NCBI GenBank assembly: GCA_016191555.1
Contig: JACPVX010000051.1
Coordinates: 1 to 64,000 of the forward strand
Length of the DNA stretch: 64,000 bases
DNA from: Bacteroidota bacterium
GTDB taxonomy: Bacteria; Bacteroidota; Bacteroidia; Cytophagales; Cyclobacteriaceae
Reading direction: 5' to 3'
Under the pieces are notes generated by a model. It was not told the origin of the DNA. It made no database searches and was given only the letters and a program-made list of their open reading frames with translations. Position numbers and translations under genes: made by a program. Shown here piece by piece: positions 50,790 through 60,904 of this stretch (the first letter of the stretch is position 1; every line of letters begins with the position of its first letter).

Positions 50790-52730
50790 ATGAAAATGCT
50801 ACTCACACTCCTTTTCTCCATTTCAATAATTAGCGCGATCGCGCAAGAACTACATCAGGAAGTTTCTTCGAAAGTAAAACAGGTAACTGTCTTTTTAAAT
50901 GGCGCACAAATAACGCGTCAAGCCACTATTCCTATTGCGGCAGGAGTTACGCTGTTGAAGTTTAAGAATCTGGCACCTCGCATACAAGAGCAAAGCATTC
51001 AAGCCGAAGGCACGAATGGAATTCGAATTTTATCGGTGTCATTTCAGGTAAATCATATTGAAGAAAACCGAAAGCCTGAGAAAATTGCCAGCCTCGAAGC
51101 AGAAAGAAAAAGACTCAACAGTTTACTTAAGCAAGAGCAATCCCAAGAAGAAGTTTACAAAGAGGAAGAGATTATTCTTAAAACAAATAAGTCAATTGGA
51201 GGCACTTCTAAAGGAGTTGAAATTGAGCAGCTAAAAGTGGCGATGGATTACTTTCGTCAGCGATTGATCGACATCAAACAACATCTTTTCGAGATAGACA
51301 GAAATATTCGCAAGCTAAATGAAGAACTAAACAAAGTAGAAGCGCAATTGCGCGAGCAAAGTGTTTCTAAAGAACAATCAAGTGGAGAGATAACAGTAAA
51401 AGTTTCTTCGAAGGTGGCAACGCAGTCGAACGTTCTGTTGAAATATTTGGTGAATGAAGCCAAGTGGTTCCCCTCATACGACATCCGCGCGAAAAATGTG
51501 GAATCGCCAGTAGCTATTACTTACAAGGCAAATGTATCCCAGCAGTCAGGCGAAGATTGGGAAAACGTAGAACTTACTATTTCATCGGCCGATCCATCCG
51601 TAGGAGGCGAGCGTCCATCTTTGAAAACATGGGTGCTCGGATTTAATAACTCATATGGTGGATTTAACAACTCATATGGTGGAAGCACACCGATCCGAAT
51701 TCGCGGCATTTCTACCATTGGATCGAACTCCAATTCATTCGTGCAAGGGTCTGTTAGAAGTGCGGAAGATGGTTCATCATTGCCAGGTGTAAATGTCATG
51801 ATTAAGGGAAGTACGATTGGAACCGTATCAGACGCAGGAGGCAATTACTTCCTCGCGTTGCCTTCCGATGCGAGCACGTTGGTATTTTCATTTATTGGAT
51901 TGAAAACGGAGGAGGTCGCAATTGCAGGCAGACGGCAAGTGGATGCTAGTCTTAGTCTTGATGTCACTCAGTTAAGTGAAGTTGTAGTAACAGCTCAAGG
52001 CGTTGAAAAAGAAAAGAAATCCGTTGGATATGCTGTCTCAACCATTCAATGGGATGATTCACACGATTATCATTACACACCTCGGGTAACCAAAACCTTA
52101 GTCGCCACTCCCATTGTCAAACAAACCAATTTTGAATTTACCATTGACGAACCATTTTCAATTAAATCGGATGGTGAAGTGCGTGCCACCGATATGATTG
52201 AGTACGAGTTGCCTGCACTCTATGAATATTTCTGTGTTCCAAAGTTGGATCCAGATGCATTTTTAGTTGCCAAGGTTCTAGGCTGGGATGAGTATAATTT
52301 TTTAGATGGAGAAGCCAGCTTATTCTTCGAAGGTAAATTCATTGGAAAGTCAGTGCTCGATACCCGTCACGCCAGCGATACACTTACACTTTCGCTGGGA
52401 CGCGATGCGAACGTGTTAGTGAAACGTGAAAAAGTGAAGGAGCTCACTTCGCGTCAAACGGTAGGTTCCAATCAGAAGGCGATGTATGCTTTTGATATTT
52501 CGGTACGCAATAAAAAGGCAAACTCCATCTCCATTGTCATTGAAGATCAGATTCCAGTTCCAAATACCAAAGAAATCGATATCGACAAAATGGAGGACTC
52601 GAAAGCAGCTTACAACGAAGAAACCGGTTTATTAAAATGGAGAAAAACGATTAAGCCGGGAACGACTGAAACAATCAAGCTTCGCTACTCTGTTAAATTT
52701 TCCAAGGGCTCTAACATCCTACTTGAATAA
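50790..52730 (+). CDS. MuiA/DUF4139-family protein with a SusC-type regulatory segment
   Basis: 646 residues. A signal peptide (LLTLLFSISIISAIAQ) is followed by DUF4140 (QVTVFLNGAQITRQA), a long coiled coil (about 95-195) and DUF4139 (WFPSYDIRAKN to SVKFSKGSN). Inside DUF4139, at about residues 283-425, sits a carboxypeptidase-regulatory-like domain of TonB-dependent receptor type (DGSSLPGVNVMIKGSTIGTV, TQLSEVVVTAQG), preceded by IRIRGIST, which resembles a receptor plug motif. The segment closely follows the SusC N-terminus at 57662. The DUF4139 barrel resumes at TKTLVATPIVKQTNFEF. Mucoidy inhibitor A homologues act in envelope polysaccharide control; the role here is unknown. Confidence 0.85.
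   Translation: MKMLLTLLFSISIISAIAQELHQEVSSKVKQVTVFLNGAQITRQATIPIAAGVTLLKFKNLAPRIQEQSIQAEGTNGIRILSVSFQVNHIEENRKPEKIASLEAERKRLNSLLKQEQSQEEVYKEEEIILKTNKSIGGTSKGVEIEQLKVAMDYFRQRLIDIKQHLFEIDRNIRKLNEELNKVEAQLREQSVSKEQSSGEITVKVSSKVATQSNVLLKYLVNEAKWFPSYDIRAKNVESPVAITYKANVSQQSGEDWENVELTISSADPSVGGERPSLKTWVLGFNNSYGGFNNSYGGSTPIRIRGISTIGSNSNSFVQGSVRSAEDGSSLPGVNVMIKGSTIGTVSDAGGNYFLALPSDASTLVFSFIGLKTEEVAIAGRRQVDASLSLDVTQLSEVVVTAQGVEKEKKSVGYAVSTIQWDDSHDYHYTPRVTKTLVATPIVKQTNFEFTIDEPFSIKSDGEVRATDMIEYELPALYEYFCVPKLDPDAFLVAKVLGWDEYNFLDGEASLFFEGKFIGKSVLDTRHASDTLTLSLGRDANVLVKREKVKELTSRQTVGSNQKAMYAFDISVRNKKANSISIVIEDQIPVPNTKEIDIDKMEDSKAAYNEETGLLKWRKTIKPGTTETIKLRYSVKFSKGSNILLE
51639..51680 (+). repeat. 21-bp tandem duplication encoding GFNNSYG twice
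   Basis: GGATTTAATAACTCATATGG is followed directly by the same sequence with one change (AAT to AAC), encoding FNNSYGG-FNNSYGG at the start of the SusC-like insert. Confidence 0.8.
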
Positions 52731-52734
52731 AAAT

Positions 52735-52763
52735 AAAAAACCCGGTGATGAGCCGGGTTTTTT
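52735..52763. terminator. Bidirectional terminator between the MuiA gene and nrdA
   Basis: AAACCCGG (52738-52745), loop TGATGAG and CCGGGTTT (52753-52760), with A and T runs on both sides between convergent genes. Confidence 0.85.
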
Positions 52764-52788
52764 CTAAATTCTAAATTCTATCTTCTTC

Positions 52789-55254
52789 TCAACTACCACA
52801 CGCCTCACAGGCATCCGGATTATCCAGTGAGCAAGCCATGTCGGCACGCTTCTGGTCGTAATCGGCTAGTGGCAGTTGTTCGTATTGAATCGCTTGTTGA
52901 TTTTCAGCCACAGCTACAGATTGAACAGCCATTACTGGTTCAGCAACAGTGGTAGGTACTGCAGCAATAGTAGGCTCTTGCAGCGCTGACTTATCCAATG
53001 TAAACTTGATCGCATCAGCAGCAGCAGTTGAGCGCAAGTAGTACATACCCGTTTTCAATCCTTTCTTCCATGCATAGAAATGCATTGAAGTCAACTTACC
53101 GAAATTCGGGTCTGTTAAGTGGATGTTCAAGCTTTGGCTTTGACAGATGTAAGCACCGCGGTCGGCACTCATATCAATAATAGCCTTTTGCGAAATCTCC
53201 CAAACGGTTTTATAGATGTCTTTGATGTTCTGAGGAATTTCCGGAATAGCCTGTACCGATCCGTTCGTTGAAATCAACTTCTGACGCATCGTTTCGCTCC
53301 ACAATCCCGCGCTGATCAGGTCTTTCATCAAATGCTTATTGGCAATGATAAATTCACCGGATAAAGTTCTGCGGGTATAGATGTTAGAAGTATATGGCTC
53401 GAAGCACTCGTTATTTCCTAAAATTTGAGAAGTGGAAGCCGTAGGCATCGGAGCAAGCAATAGCGAGTTGCGAGCACCGTTTTGTTTTACTTCACGCTTC
53501 AGGTTTTCCCAATCCCATCTTCCGCTGTCAGGTGTTACACCCCACATGTCAAATTGGAATATTCCTTTTGAAATAGGAGAGCCTTTGAACGTTTCATATG
53601 GACCATCTTTCTTCGCCAATTCCATGGAAGCTTCCATAGCCGCGAAGTAGATTGTTTCGTGAATATCTTTGTTCAAGCCACGAGCTTCCGGAGAATCGAA
53701 TGGCATTCTTAATAAGATGAACGCATCCGCTAACCCCTGCACGCCAATACCAATCGGGCGGTGGCGCATGTTTGAGTTTTTAGCCTCAATAACAGGATAG
53801 TAATTAACATCAATCACTTTATTCAAGTTGCGGGTAATCACTTTCGTGATTTCATACAACTTTTGGTGATCGAACTTGCCGTCTTCAGTTACAAACTTAG
53901 GTAGAGCAATGGAAGCTAGGTTACAAACCGCTACTTCATCAGGTGAAGTGTACTCAATAATTTCTGTACACAAGTTGCTCGACTTGATCGTACCTAAATG
54001 CTTTTGGTTCGATTTGCGGTTAGCCGCATCTTTATAAAGCATGTACGGTGTTCCCGTTTCGATTTGGGCTTCCAAAATCTCAAACCAAAGATCTTGTGCC
54101 TTTACTTGCTTGCGGTACTTGCCTTCTTTCTCGTATTTCTCATACAAGCGCTCGAAGTCCTCTCCCCAGCAATCCGCCAGGCCGGGTGCTTCGTTCGGGC
54201 AAAACAAAGACCACATTTCGTTGTCTTCAATGCGCTTCATGAACAAATCCGGAATCCACATCGCATAGAAAAGATCGCGCGCACGCATTTCTTCTTTGCC
54301 ATGGTTTTTCTTCAGTTCGAGGAAATCGAACACATCAGCATGCCATGGCTCTAGATAAATCGCGAAGCTGCCTTTGCGTTTACCTCCGCCTTGATCTACG
54401 TAACGAGCCGTCATGTCAAAATTTCTCAACATGGGCACAATGCCGTTGGATGTTCCACCGGTTCCTTTAATATAAGAGCCTTTTGCACGCACATTGTGGA
54501 TGCTCAGACCAATTCCGCCAGCTGATTGTGAAATCTTGGCGGTTTGTTTTAAAGTATCATAAATACCATCAATACTGTCGTCTTTCATCGTCAGCAGGAA
54601 GCAAGATGAAAGTTGTGGCTTGGGCGTGCCGGCATTGAACAGCGTAGGAGTAGCGTGTGTGAACCACTTCTCCGACAAAAGATTATACGTTTCGATAGCA
54701 GCCGGAATATCTTCTCCGTGAATACCCACAGCTACGCGCATCAACAAGTGTTGCGGGCGTTCCACCACCTTACCATCAATTTTCATGAGGTATGAGCGCT
54801 CCAATGTTTTGAAGCCGAAGTAGTCGTAGCTGAAGTCGCGGTCATAAATTACTGCTTCATCTAGCTCAGCAGCATTTTCATGAATCACTTTCCAGGTTTC
54901 TTTAGATATGAGCGGTGCGTTTTCTCCGGTTTTAGGATCCACGTAAGTGTACAAACGCTTCATAGTGTTTGAAAACGACTTACTTGTTACTTTGTGGAGG
55001 TTTGAAACAGCAATGCGCGCGGCCAACTTGGCGAAATCAGGATGCCGGGTAGTCAATGAAGCGGCAATTTCCGCTGCAAGGTTATCCAGTTCTACGGTAG
55101 AAACACCGTCATACAATCCGTTAATCACTTTCATCGCCACCTCTACGGGGTTGACAAATTTGGGATCTAAACCGTAGCAGAGTTTTTCAATGCGAGCAGT
55201 GATTTTGTCAAACTTTACGGACTCCCTGTGTCCGTCACGTTTTAATACGAGCAT
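52789..55254 (-). CDS. nrdA: Ribonucleoside-diphosphate reductase alpha subunit (class Ia)
   Basis: 821 residues. An N-terminal ATP-cone ([21 protein letters not shown]) supplies allosteric control. Then the catalytic barrel: [20 protein letters not shown], the SSNLCTEI cysteine, GVQGLADAF and [19 protein letters not shown]. The C-terminus ends [14 protein letters not shown], the redox cysteines that reload the active site. It converts NDPs to dNDPs with NrdB at 55315, encoded upstream on the same strand. NrdR sites were not seen. Confidence 0.97.
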   Translation of the reverse strand: MLVLKRDGHRESVKFDKITARIEKLCYGLDPKFVNPVEVAMKVINGLYDGVSTVELDNLAAEIAASLTTRHPDFAKLAARIAVSNLHKVTSKSFSNTMKRLYTYVDPKTGENAPLISKETWKVIHENAAELDEAVIYDRDFSYDYFGFKTLERSYLMKIDGKVVERPQHLLMRVAVGIHGEDIPAAIETYNLLSEKWFTHATPTLFNAGTPKPQLSSCFLLTMKDDSIDGIYDTLKQTAKISQSAGGIGLSIHNVRAKGSYIKGTGGTSNGIVPMLRNFDMTARYVDQGGGKRKGSFAIYLEPWHADVFDFLELKKNHGKEEMRARDLFYAMWIPDLFMKRIEDNEMWSLFCPNEAPGLADCWGEDFERLYEKYEKEGKYRKQVKAQDLWFEILEAQIETGTPYMLYKDAANRKSNQKHLGTIKSSNLCTEIIEYTSPDEVAVCNLASIALPKFVTEDGKFDHQKLYEITKVITRNLNKVIDVNYYPVIEAKNSNMRHRPIGIGVQGLADAFILLRMPFDSPEARGLNKDIHETIYFAAMEASMELAKKDGPYETFKGSPISKGIFQFDMWGVTPDSGRWDWENLKREVKQNGARNSLLLAPMPTASTSQILGNNECFEPYTSNIYTRRTLSGEFIIANKHLMKDLISAGLWSETMRQKLISTNGSVQAIPEIPQNIKDIYKTVWEISQKAIIDMSADRGAYICQSQSLNIHLTDPNFGKLTSMHFYAWKKGLKTGMYYLRSTAAADAIKFTLDKSALQEPTIAAVPTTVAEPVMAVQSVAVAENQQAIQYEQLPLADYDQKRADMACSLDNPDACEACGS

Positions 55255-55314
55255 GTTAATAAAGGGTGTAAGGGTTGTAAAAAAACTAGTTTAAAAAATG
55301 GTAAAACGAATGTA

Positions 55315-56301
55315 TCAAAAATCCTCGTTGAGTGAAAACTTTGGAGAGGTTTCTTTTTCCATGCTGTTCATCACACCGGCTTTCTGGTATTCGGCCACTC
55401 GCTTCTCGAAGAAATTGGTTTTTCCGCGCAGCGAAATCATATCCATAAAATCAAATGGATTGGTAGCGCCATAAATTTTCTTGCCCACCAACTCATTCAA
55501 CAAACGATCAGCCACAAACTCGATGTACTGGCGCATCTGTGCTGCGTTCATTCCAATCAAGTTAACTGGCAGTGCATCAGTTACAAACTCCTTCTCAATC
55601 TCAACCGCATCTTTAATGATTTCAATCACACGTTCTTCCGGTAACTTATTCACCACATGCTTGGTATATAAATGACAAGCGAAGTCGCAGTGCAAACCTT
55701 CATCGCGCGAGATCAACTCGTTAGAGAAGGTAAGGCCTGGCATCAAACCACGTTTTTTCAACCAAAAGATCGAGCAGAATGATCCGGAAAAGAAAATTCC
55801 TTCCACAGCAGCAAAAGCCACCAATCTTTCCTGAAAACTTCCTTTGTCGATCCAGCGCAAAGCCCAATCCGCTTTTTTCTTTACACAACTCATCGTCTCA
55901 ATTCCATGAAAAAGCTTGTCTTTCTCTTTGGGATCTTTTACATAAGTATCTATTAATAAAGAGTACGTCTCGGAGTGGATGTTTTCAATCGCAATTTGGA
56001 AGCCGTAGAAAAACTTTGCTTCTGTGTACTGCACTTCGCCCACAAAGTGCTCAGCGAGATTTTCGTTTACAATGCCATCGCTGGCGGCAAAAAAGGCCAA
56101 TACGTGGGTGATGAAATGACGCTCGCCATCGTTTAGATTGAGCCAATCTTTCATATCCTGCCCCAAATCAATCTCTTCGGCAGTCCAGAAGCTGGCTTCA
56201 GCCTGTTTATAGTATTTCCAGATGTCGTGTTGGCGGATGGGAAAGAGCACAAAACGGTCTTTGTTTTCTTTTAGGATGGGTTCTTCTACGGGGTGGTTCA
56301 T
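55315..56301 (-). CDS. nrdB: Ribonucleoside-diphosphate reductase beta subunit (class Ia)
   Basis: 328 residues from the ATG at 56301, where [10 protein letters not shown] begins; an upstream in-frame ATG at 56370 is less likely because the extra 23 residues look like an untranslated AT-rich leader. Ligand helices: [43 protein letters not shown] split over two, [18 protein letters not shown] and [17 protein letters not shown]-like text ([16 protein letters not shown]). It hosts the diiron/tyrosyl radical. nrdA follows 60 bp downstream, so they form an operon. Confidence 0.96.
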   Translation of the reverse strand: MNHPVEEPILKENKDRFVLFPIRQHDIWKYYKQAEASFWTAEEIDLGQDMKDWLNLNDGERHFITHVLAFFAASDGIVNENLAEHFVGEVQYTEAKFFYGFQIAIENIHSETYSLLIDTYVKDPKEKDKLFHGIETMSCVKKKADWALRWIDKGSFQERLVAFAAVEGIFFSGSFCSIFWLKKRGLMPGLTFSNELISRDEGLHCDFACHLYTKHVVNKLPEERVIEIIKDAVEIEKEFVTDALPVNLIGMNAAQMRQYIEFVADRLLNELVGKKIYGATNPFDFMDMISLRGKTNFFEKRVAEYQKAGVMNSMEKETSPKFSLNEDF

Positions 56302-56771
56302 GTTGGGTGTAAGGTTTATAATATTATATAAAAGGATTGACCCAACTTTGTTTGAAGAAAGTTTGATCAAGCTTTGTTTTTACTTGTTTTTGGTTGACGC
56401 AACAGAAAACCTTTTGATGTTCGAAAAGTTTAGAGCCGCATCGACAAATAACTTAAATGAATGAGAGAATTCAAAAGCTCATTTTGGCTGAAACGAAACA
56501 GAAAATGATCACTTGGAAGTAATACTTTGATGAAAGGATTTCATTATCACTCACTTAAAGACGGCAAGCGAAGTGACTGCTTAAATGAAAAAAAATTGAA
56601 AATTTATTAATCGCGAAATCCTTGCTGTAACCATCGAAAATGGCTATAAACAAGGACTTGATATAAATAAAATACTTCAATTCGAGGCTAAATGGAGGTA
56701 TTTTGGTTTAACCCCTTGTTTTTCTATTACCTAGCCTTATCTTTGCGATCCAATTTTTAAAAACAACAAGC
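56302..56771. promoter_or_regulatory. Divergent intergenic region between nrdB and rplU
   Basis: About 470 bp of AT-rich DNA with no credible gene. At its right end TATCTTTG (56738-56745) matches the -7 consensus and TTG at 56716-56718 can serve as -33 element, giving a promoter about 26 bp before the rplU ATG. The left end holds GGGTGTAAGG (56305-56314), repeated at 55264-55273 before nrdA. Confidence 0.6.
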
Positions 56772-57080
56772 ATGTACGCAATTGTAGACATCGCAGGAAA
56801 GCAGTTCAAAGTGGCTAAAGACCAATATATCTACGCACCTAAGATGGAAGGCGAAGCTGGCACAGCTGTGTCATTCGACAAAGTCCTTCTGACTGATAAT
56901 GGTGGAGCCGTAGAAGTTGGCGCCCCTACTGTAAAAGGCGTGAAAGTATCAGGAAAGATACTTGAGCACGTAAAAGGTGATAAAGTTATTGTGTTTAAGA
57001 AAAAGCGCAGAAAGGGTTATGCCAAGCGTAACGGTCACCGCGAGCAATACACCAAAGTTCAGATTGAGAGCATTGGATAA
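56772..57080 (+). CDS. rplU: 50S ribosomal protein L21
   Basis: 102 residues: MYAIVDIAGKQFKVAKDQ, then VLLTDNGGAVEVGAPTV and KVIVFKKKRRKGYAKRNGHR, the L21 signature (F-K-K-R-K-Y-GHRQ-T). It binds 23S rRNA and is followed by rpmA (L27), the normal order. A promoter is visible at 56716-56745. Confidence 0.98.
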   Translation: MYAIVDIAGKQFKVAKDQYIYAPKMEGEAGTAVSFDKVLLTDNGGAVEVGAPTVKGVKVSGKILEHVKGDKVIVFKKKRRKGYAKRNGHREQYTKVQIESIG

Positions 57081-57082
57081 TT

Positions 57083-57134
57083 AATTCGATAATTCGATAA
57101 TTCGATAATTCGATAATTCGATAATTCGATAATT
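57083..57134 (+). repeat. Tandem AATTCGAT repeat in the rplU-rpmA spacer
   Basis: Six exact copies of the 8-mer AATTCGAT (57083-57130), followed by a partial AATT. It fills the start of the 111-bp gap between rplU and rpmA. Confidence 0.95.
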
Positions 57135-57191
57135 TCAATTGGGACGCAAAAATTAACGAATCAGCAAATCAACACATCAACGAATTAAATT

Positions 57192-57449
57192 ATGGCACAT
57201 AAAAAAGGTGAAGGTAAAGTAAAAAACGGCCGTGAGTCGGAAAGCAAACGACTAGGCATTAAGAAATTTGGTGGCCAGAAGGTGATTGGTGGTAACATCA
57301 TCGTGCGTCAGCGCGGTACCAAGCATCATCCCGGCAGAAATGTAGGCATGGGCAAGGATCACACCCTTTTCGCATTGATTCCCGGAACCGTGGTTTTCAA
57401 AAAGGGCAAAGAGAACAAATCTTTTGTCTCAGTAGTAGCAGAAGCTTAA
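57192..57449 (+). CDS. rpmA: 50S ribosomal protein L27
   Basis: 85 residues: [50 protein letters not shown] in two motifs, and the FKKGK end. It sits near the ribosomal peptidyl-transferase centre. The [11 protein letters not shown] motif is diagnostic. A hairpin terminator follows. Confidence 0.98.
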   Translation: MAHKKGEGKVKNGRESESKRLGIKKFGGQKVIGGNIIVRQRGTKHHPGRNVGMGKDHTLFALIPGTVVFKKGKENKSFVSVVAEA

Positions 57450-57475
57450 TTTCTCAGAAATATCTACCGCTTTGC

Positions 57476-57512
57476 AAAAAGGGGTGACTTTTAGAAAAGT
57501 CACCCCTTTTTT
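57476..57512 (+). terminator. Intrinsic terminator after rpmA
   Basis: AAAAAGGGGTGACTTTT paired with AAAAGTCACCCCTTTTT around the loop AGA gives a perfect stem of about 16 bp ending in a T run. It closes the rplU-rpmA unit. Confidence 0.92.
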
Positions 57513-57661
57513 TGTGCCAAAACCTTCGAAATCAACACATTTAGCGGCAATTGGGGTTCATACCAAATAAAATTTTTCAAAAAAATCCATTTGCAGTATT
57601 TAATCTATGTTAATAATACCTTAATTTGGTGGACTTAAATTATTAACCTAAACCAAAACCT

Positions 57662-60600
57662 ATGAAGAAGTTTTTACTGTTATGCTTCTCATTCGTCTTT
57701 GTGCTCAGTGCATGGGCGCAGGATCGGGTGATTACAGGTAAGGTCTCATCCTCGGAAGATGGATCAGCTTTACCTGGTGTGAATGTTGTTGTGAAAGGGA
57801 CAACAAATGGTACCGTTACGGATGCAGATGGAAAGTATTCAATTTCCGTTCCTGCTGATGGCGGTGCTCTCGTGTTCTCTTTTATTGGCTTGCGTACATC
57901 AGAAGTTGCTGTTGGAGAAAGAACAGTTGTAGATGTACAATTAAGCTTGGATGTAACTCAACTTTCAGAAGTGGTTGTTACAGCGCAAGGTGTGGAGAAA
58001 GAACAAAAGTCTTTGGGTTTTGCTCAGACTACTATTTCTTCAGCCGCATTGGCAAATAAGCCTGAAACAGATGTGGGCCGTGCTTTACAAGGAAAAACAC
58101 CTGGTCTACAAGTGTTGAACTCTTCCGGCTTGGTTGGTAGCGGTTCTAAAATTAACATTCGTGGTCTTAGCTCTTTGAGCGGAGATACTCAACCTCTTTG
58201 GGTTGTAAACGGTGTGCCTATTAACACCAGCACAAATGATATCAATGGTGGTGATTTTAGAGATGGACAGGTTTCTCCTACCCGTTTCTTGGATATCGAT
58301 CCAAATAACATAGAATCTGTTTCTATCTTAAGAGGCTTGCAAGCTACTACCACTTACGGTTCACAAGGTAGAAATGGCGTAATTTTGGTAACAACTAAGA
58401 CTGGCTCAAGCGGAAAAGGTCAGCAGAACAAATTTGAGGGTTCATTCAACCAATCTTATTTTATTACACAGGCAGTGGTTCCAGAATATCAAAATAAGTG
58501 GGCCAACGGTTTCGATGGAGCTTATGGTGAGTTCTTCAGTAACTGGGGTTCATTATTTAATGGTAAGCCGACTGGTGTAAGACACCCTTATTTCGAGCAT
58601 GCTGCACTATTCCCACAATTCCCTGAATTTGCAACTTCAGCGACAACCAATGGTGGATATATTCCAACTCCAGCACCAAATAACGTTTCTGATTTCTTCA
58701 AAACAGGTACTTCTTCTACCACGTCTATCAGCTTAGCTGGAAAGACAGAATTTGGAACGATCTCCTTTAGCTACAGTCACTTGACAAAGGATGGCTTCGT
58801 TAAAAACAACGACCTACAGCGCGACAACTTCTCATTAGGGGGCACTGCAAAATTGACCAACAATTTGACTTTGAATGCTTCTTTCAACTATGTAAAGACA
58901 AACACACAGACCCCGCCAGCTGGTTCGGGTACTGGTTCCAATTCAACTGGTGGTCCTTCTATCTGGGCTAACTTGTTTTATGTACCACGTAATATCGATT
59001 TGAGCCGTTGGCCTTTCGAAAATCCGGTAACTGGTGGTAATATTTACTACAGAAATGGCGGTGATATCCCCAACCCTTACTGGTTAGTGAAGAATACTCG
59101 TCAAATAAGTACTACCAACCGCTTTTTCTCTAATACAAGTTTGAACTATAAAGTTACAGATTGGTTGAATGTTACGTATCGTTTAGGTTATGACACCTAT
59201 ACTGAACAGGGAACTTATTATGTGAACAAAGGCTTAGCTGGTGGTATCTCCACTGCGTTACAACCTGGTGCATTGCGCACAACGGCTGGCGTAAACACAG
59301 TTATTGATCAAAGCTTAATACTTTCTTTCAATAAGGCGATCACGCAAGATTTGAAGTTTACTGGTATCTTAGGTTACAACGTTCGTAAAGACACTTATAA
59401 TCAAACTGGTCTTGAAAGCTTAGGTCAAGTTGTTTATGGTTTCCTAGAGCATAGAAACTTCACTTCTACTTTACCAAGAACATTCAGAGGCGCTCAATTA
59501 AATTATAAGCAAAGCCAAAGCTGGATTGGTACTTATTTAGATGCCAACTTAGAATATAAAGGTTTCTTGTATTTGAACTTGTCAGGTCGCTATGATCAAG
59601 TATCAACCTTGATAGGCTCCAATCAAAACCTGTTTTATCCTGGTGCCAGTGTTTCGTTCATTCCTACAGCTGCATTCCCGAACTTCGGTTCTGGTGTTCT
59701 TGATTTCTTGAAAATCAGAGCTGCTTACGGAACGTCTGCTAACTTCGGATTCCCTTATTTGGTATCTCAACAGTTAGGCTTGAACGGACAAGCGTTCACT
59801 AATTTTGCCGGAACGAATGTGGTTGCTTCTTCTGTTTCTAGCCAATTAGCTAATCCAAACCTGAAGCCAGAAAGATTGGTGGAATATGAAGGTGGTATCG
59901 AGGCTAATATGTTCGAGAACAGAATTAAATTGAACGCTTCGGCTTATTACAGAACATCTGAGGATCTCCAACTTGGTATTGCTTTGGATCCGTCTACTGG
60001 ATATACCAGCACTACGATCAATGCCGGTGGTATCTCTAACAAAGGTTTTGAAGTCTCAATCACTGGTACACCTTATAAAACCAATGATTGGCAAGTTGAC
60101 GTTACCTTAAATTACACGAAGAACATCAGCCGTGTAGATGCATTGGTGGGCTCAACCACATCAGTAGGTTTGAGTGGATTCACCACAGAAGGTAACTTCG
60201 CTGAAGTAGGTCAACCATTCAACGTAATTAAAGGTACTTATGTGCCACGCAACCCATCAGGCCAACTAATTGTTAATGCTGCTGGTAGCTATGCAACTAG
60301 TTCAAATTTGGGCATCATTGGCGATCCTAACCCACAATGGTTTGGTTCAGGTCTCTTGAACGTACGCTGGAAAGCGATCACATTGGGTGCTCAAGTTGAT
60401 TATACAGCCGGTGGCCAAGTATTATCATATACCGTATCTTCGTTGGTTGGACGTGGTGTAAGCAAGGATTTGGAAAATTTCGATCCTTCATTGCCATTGG
60501 TTTTACCAGGTGTTAATGAAGTAACTGACGGAAGTGGTAATGTAACGGGATATACTCCTAATACAACTCCTTTAACGACAGCTGGTGTTTTCTTTGGAAA

Positions 60601-60898
60601 TACTATCATTGGAGGCGGTCCATCAGACAGAGCAATCTTCGATGCTACTCGCGTGAGAATTCGCGAAATTTCATTGAGCTATACTTTGCCTACGGCAATG
60701 GTTTCAAAACTCAAGCTGAAAGGCGTGACTGTATCTGCAGTAGCAAACAACATTTGGTGGAAAGCGATCAACGCTCCTAAGTATACCAAGGTTGATTTTG
60801 ATCGTACTGCTTTTGGTTCTGGAAACGGAGCTGGTCTTGATTATATCAGCGGACCTAGTGCACAAGAATATGGTGTGAACCTTAAAATATCATTCTAA
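57662..60898 (+). CDS. SusC/RagA-family TonB-dependent outer-membrane receptor
   Basis: 1078 residues with a signal peptide (LLCFSFVFVLSAWAQ). A carboxypeptidase-regulatory-like domain (about 22-100; DGSALPGVNVVVKGTTNGT) is followed by TQLSEVVVTAQG, the plug (GRALQGKTPGLQV to GRNGVILVTTKTG) and a 22-strand barrel ending EYGVNLKISF. It imports large nutrients with its SusD partner, powered by TonB. The usual plug motif NIRG appears as KINIRGLSSL. The substrate is not evident: no glycosidase or peptidase lies downstream. First gene of a three-gene operon. Confidence 0.95.
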   Translation: MKKFLLLCFSFVFVLSAWAQDRVITGKVSSSEDGSALPGVNVVVKGTTNGTVTDADGKYSISVPADGGALVFSFIGLRTSEVAVGERTVVDVQLSLDVTQLSEVVVTAQGVEKEQKSLGFAQTTISSAALANKPETDVGRALQGKTPGLQVLNSSGLVGSGSKINIRGLSSLSGDTQPLWVVNGVPINTSTNDINGGDFRDGQVSPTRFLDIDPNNIESVSILRGLQATTTYGSQGRNGVILVTTKTGSSGKGQQNKFEGSFNQSYFITQAVVPEYQNKWANGFDGAYGEFFSNWGSLFNGKPTGVRHPYFEHAALFPQFPEFATSATTNGGYIPTPAPNNVSDFFKTGTSSTTSISLAGKTEFGTISFSYSHLTKDGFVKNNDLQRDNFSLGGTAKLTNNLTLNASFNYVKTNTQTPPAGSGTGSNSTGGPSIWANLFYVPRNIDLSRWPFENPVTGGNIYYRNGGDIPNPYWLVKNTRQISTTNRFFSNTSLNYKVTDWLNVTYRLGYDTYTEQGTYYVNKGLAGGISTALQPGALRTTAGVNTVIDQSLILSFNKAITQDLKFTGILGYNVRKDTYNQTGLESLGQVVYGFLEHRNFTSTLPRTFRGAQLNYKQSQSWIGTYLDANLEYKGFLYLNLSGRYDQVSTLIGSNQNLFYPGASVSFIPTAAFPNFGSGVLDFLKIRAAYGTSANFGFPYLVSQQLGLNGQAFTNFAGTNVVASSVSSQLANPNLKPERLVEYEGGIEANMFENRIKLNASAYYRTSEDLQLGIALDPSTGYTSTTINAGGISNKGFEVSITGTPYKTNDWQVDVTLNYTKNISRVDALVGSTTSVGLSGFTTEGNFAEVGQPFNVIKGTYVPRNPSGQLIVNAAGSYATSSNLGIIGDPNPQWFGSGLLNVRWKAITLGAQVDYTAGGQVLSYTVSSLVGRGVSKDLENFDPSLPLVLPGVNEVTDGSGNVTGYTPNTTPLTTAGVFFGNTIIGGGPSDRAIFDATRVRIREISLSYTLPTAMVSKLKLKGVTVSAVANNIWWKAINAPKYTKVDFDRTAFGSGNGAGLDYISGPSAQEYGVNLKISF

Positions 60899-60904
60899 AA
60901 GACT

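Noticed and set aside
56222-56464. Open frame upstream of nrdB on the plus strand
   Set aside because: It overlaps the 5' part of nrdB in antisense and continues into AT-rich non-coding DNA without motifs.
57083-57134. Possible phage attachment site or origin repeat between rplU and rpmA
   Set aside because: No integrase, DnaA boxes or phage genes near; a simple tandem repeat explains it.
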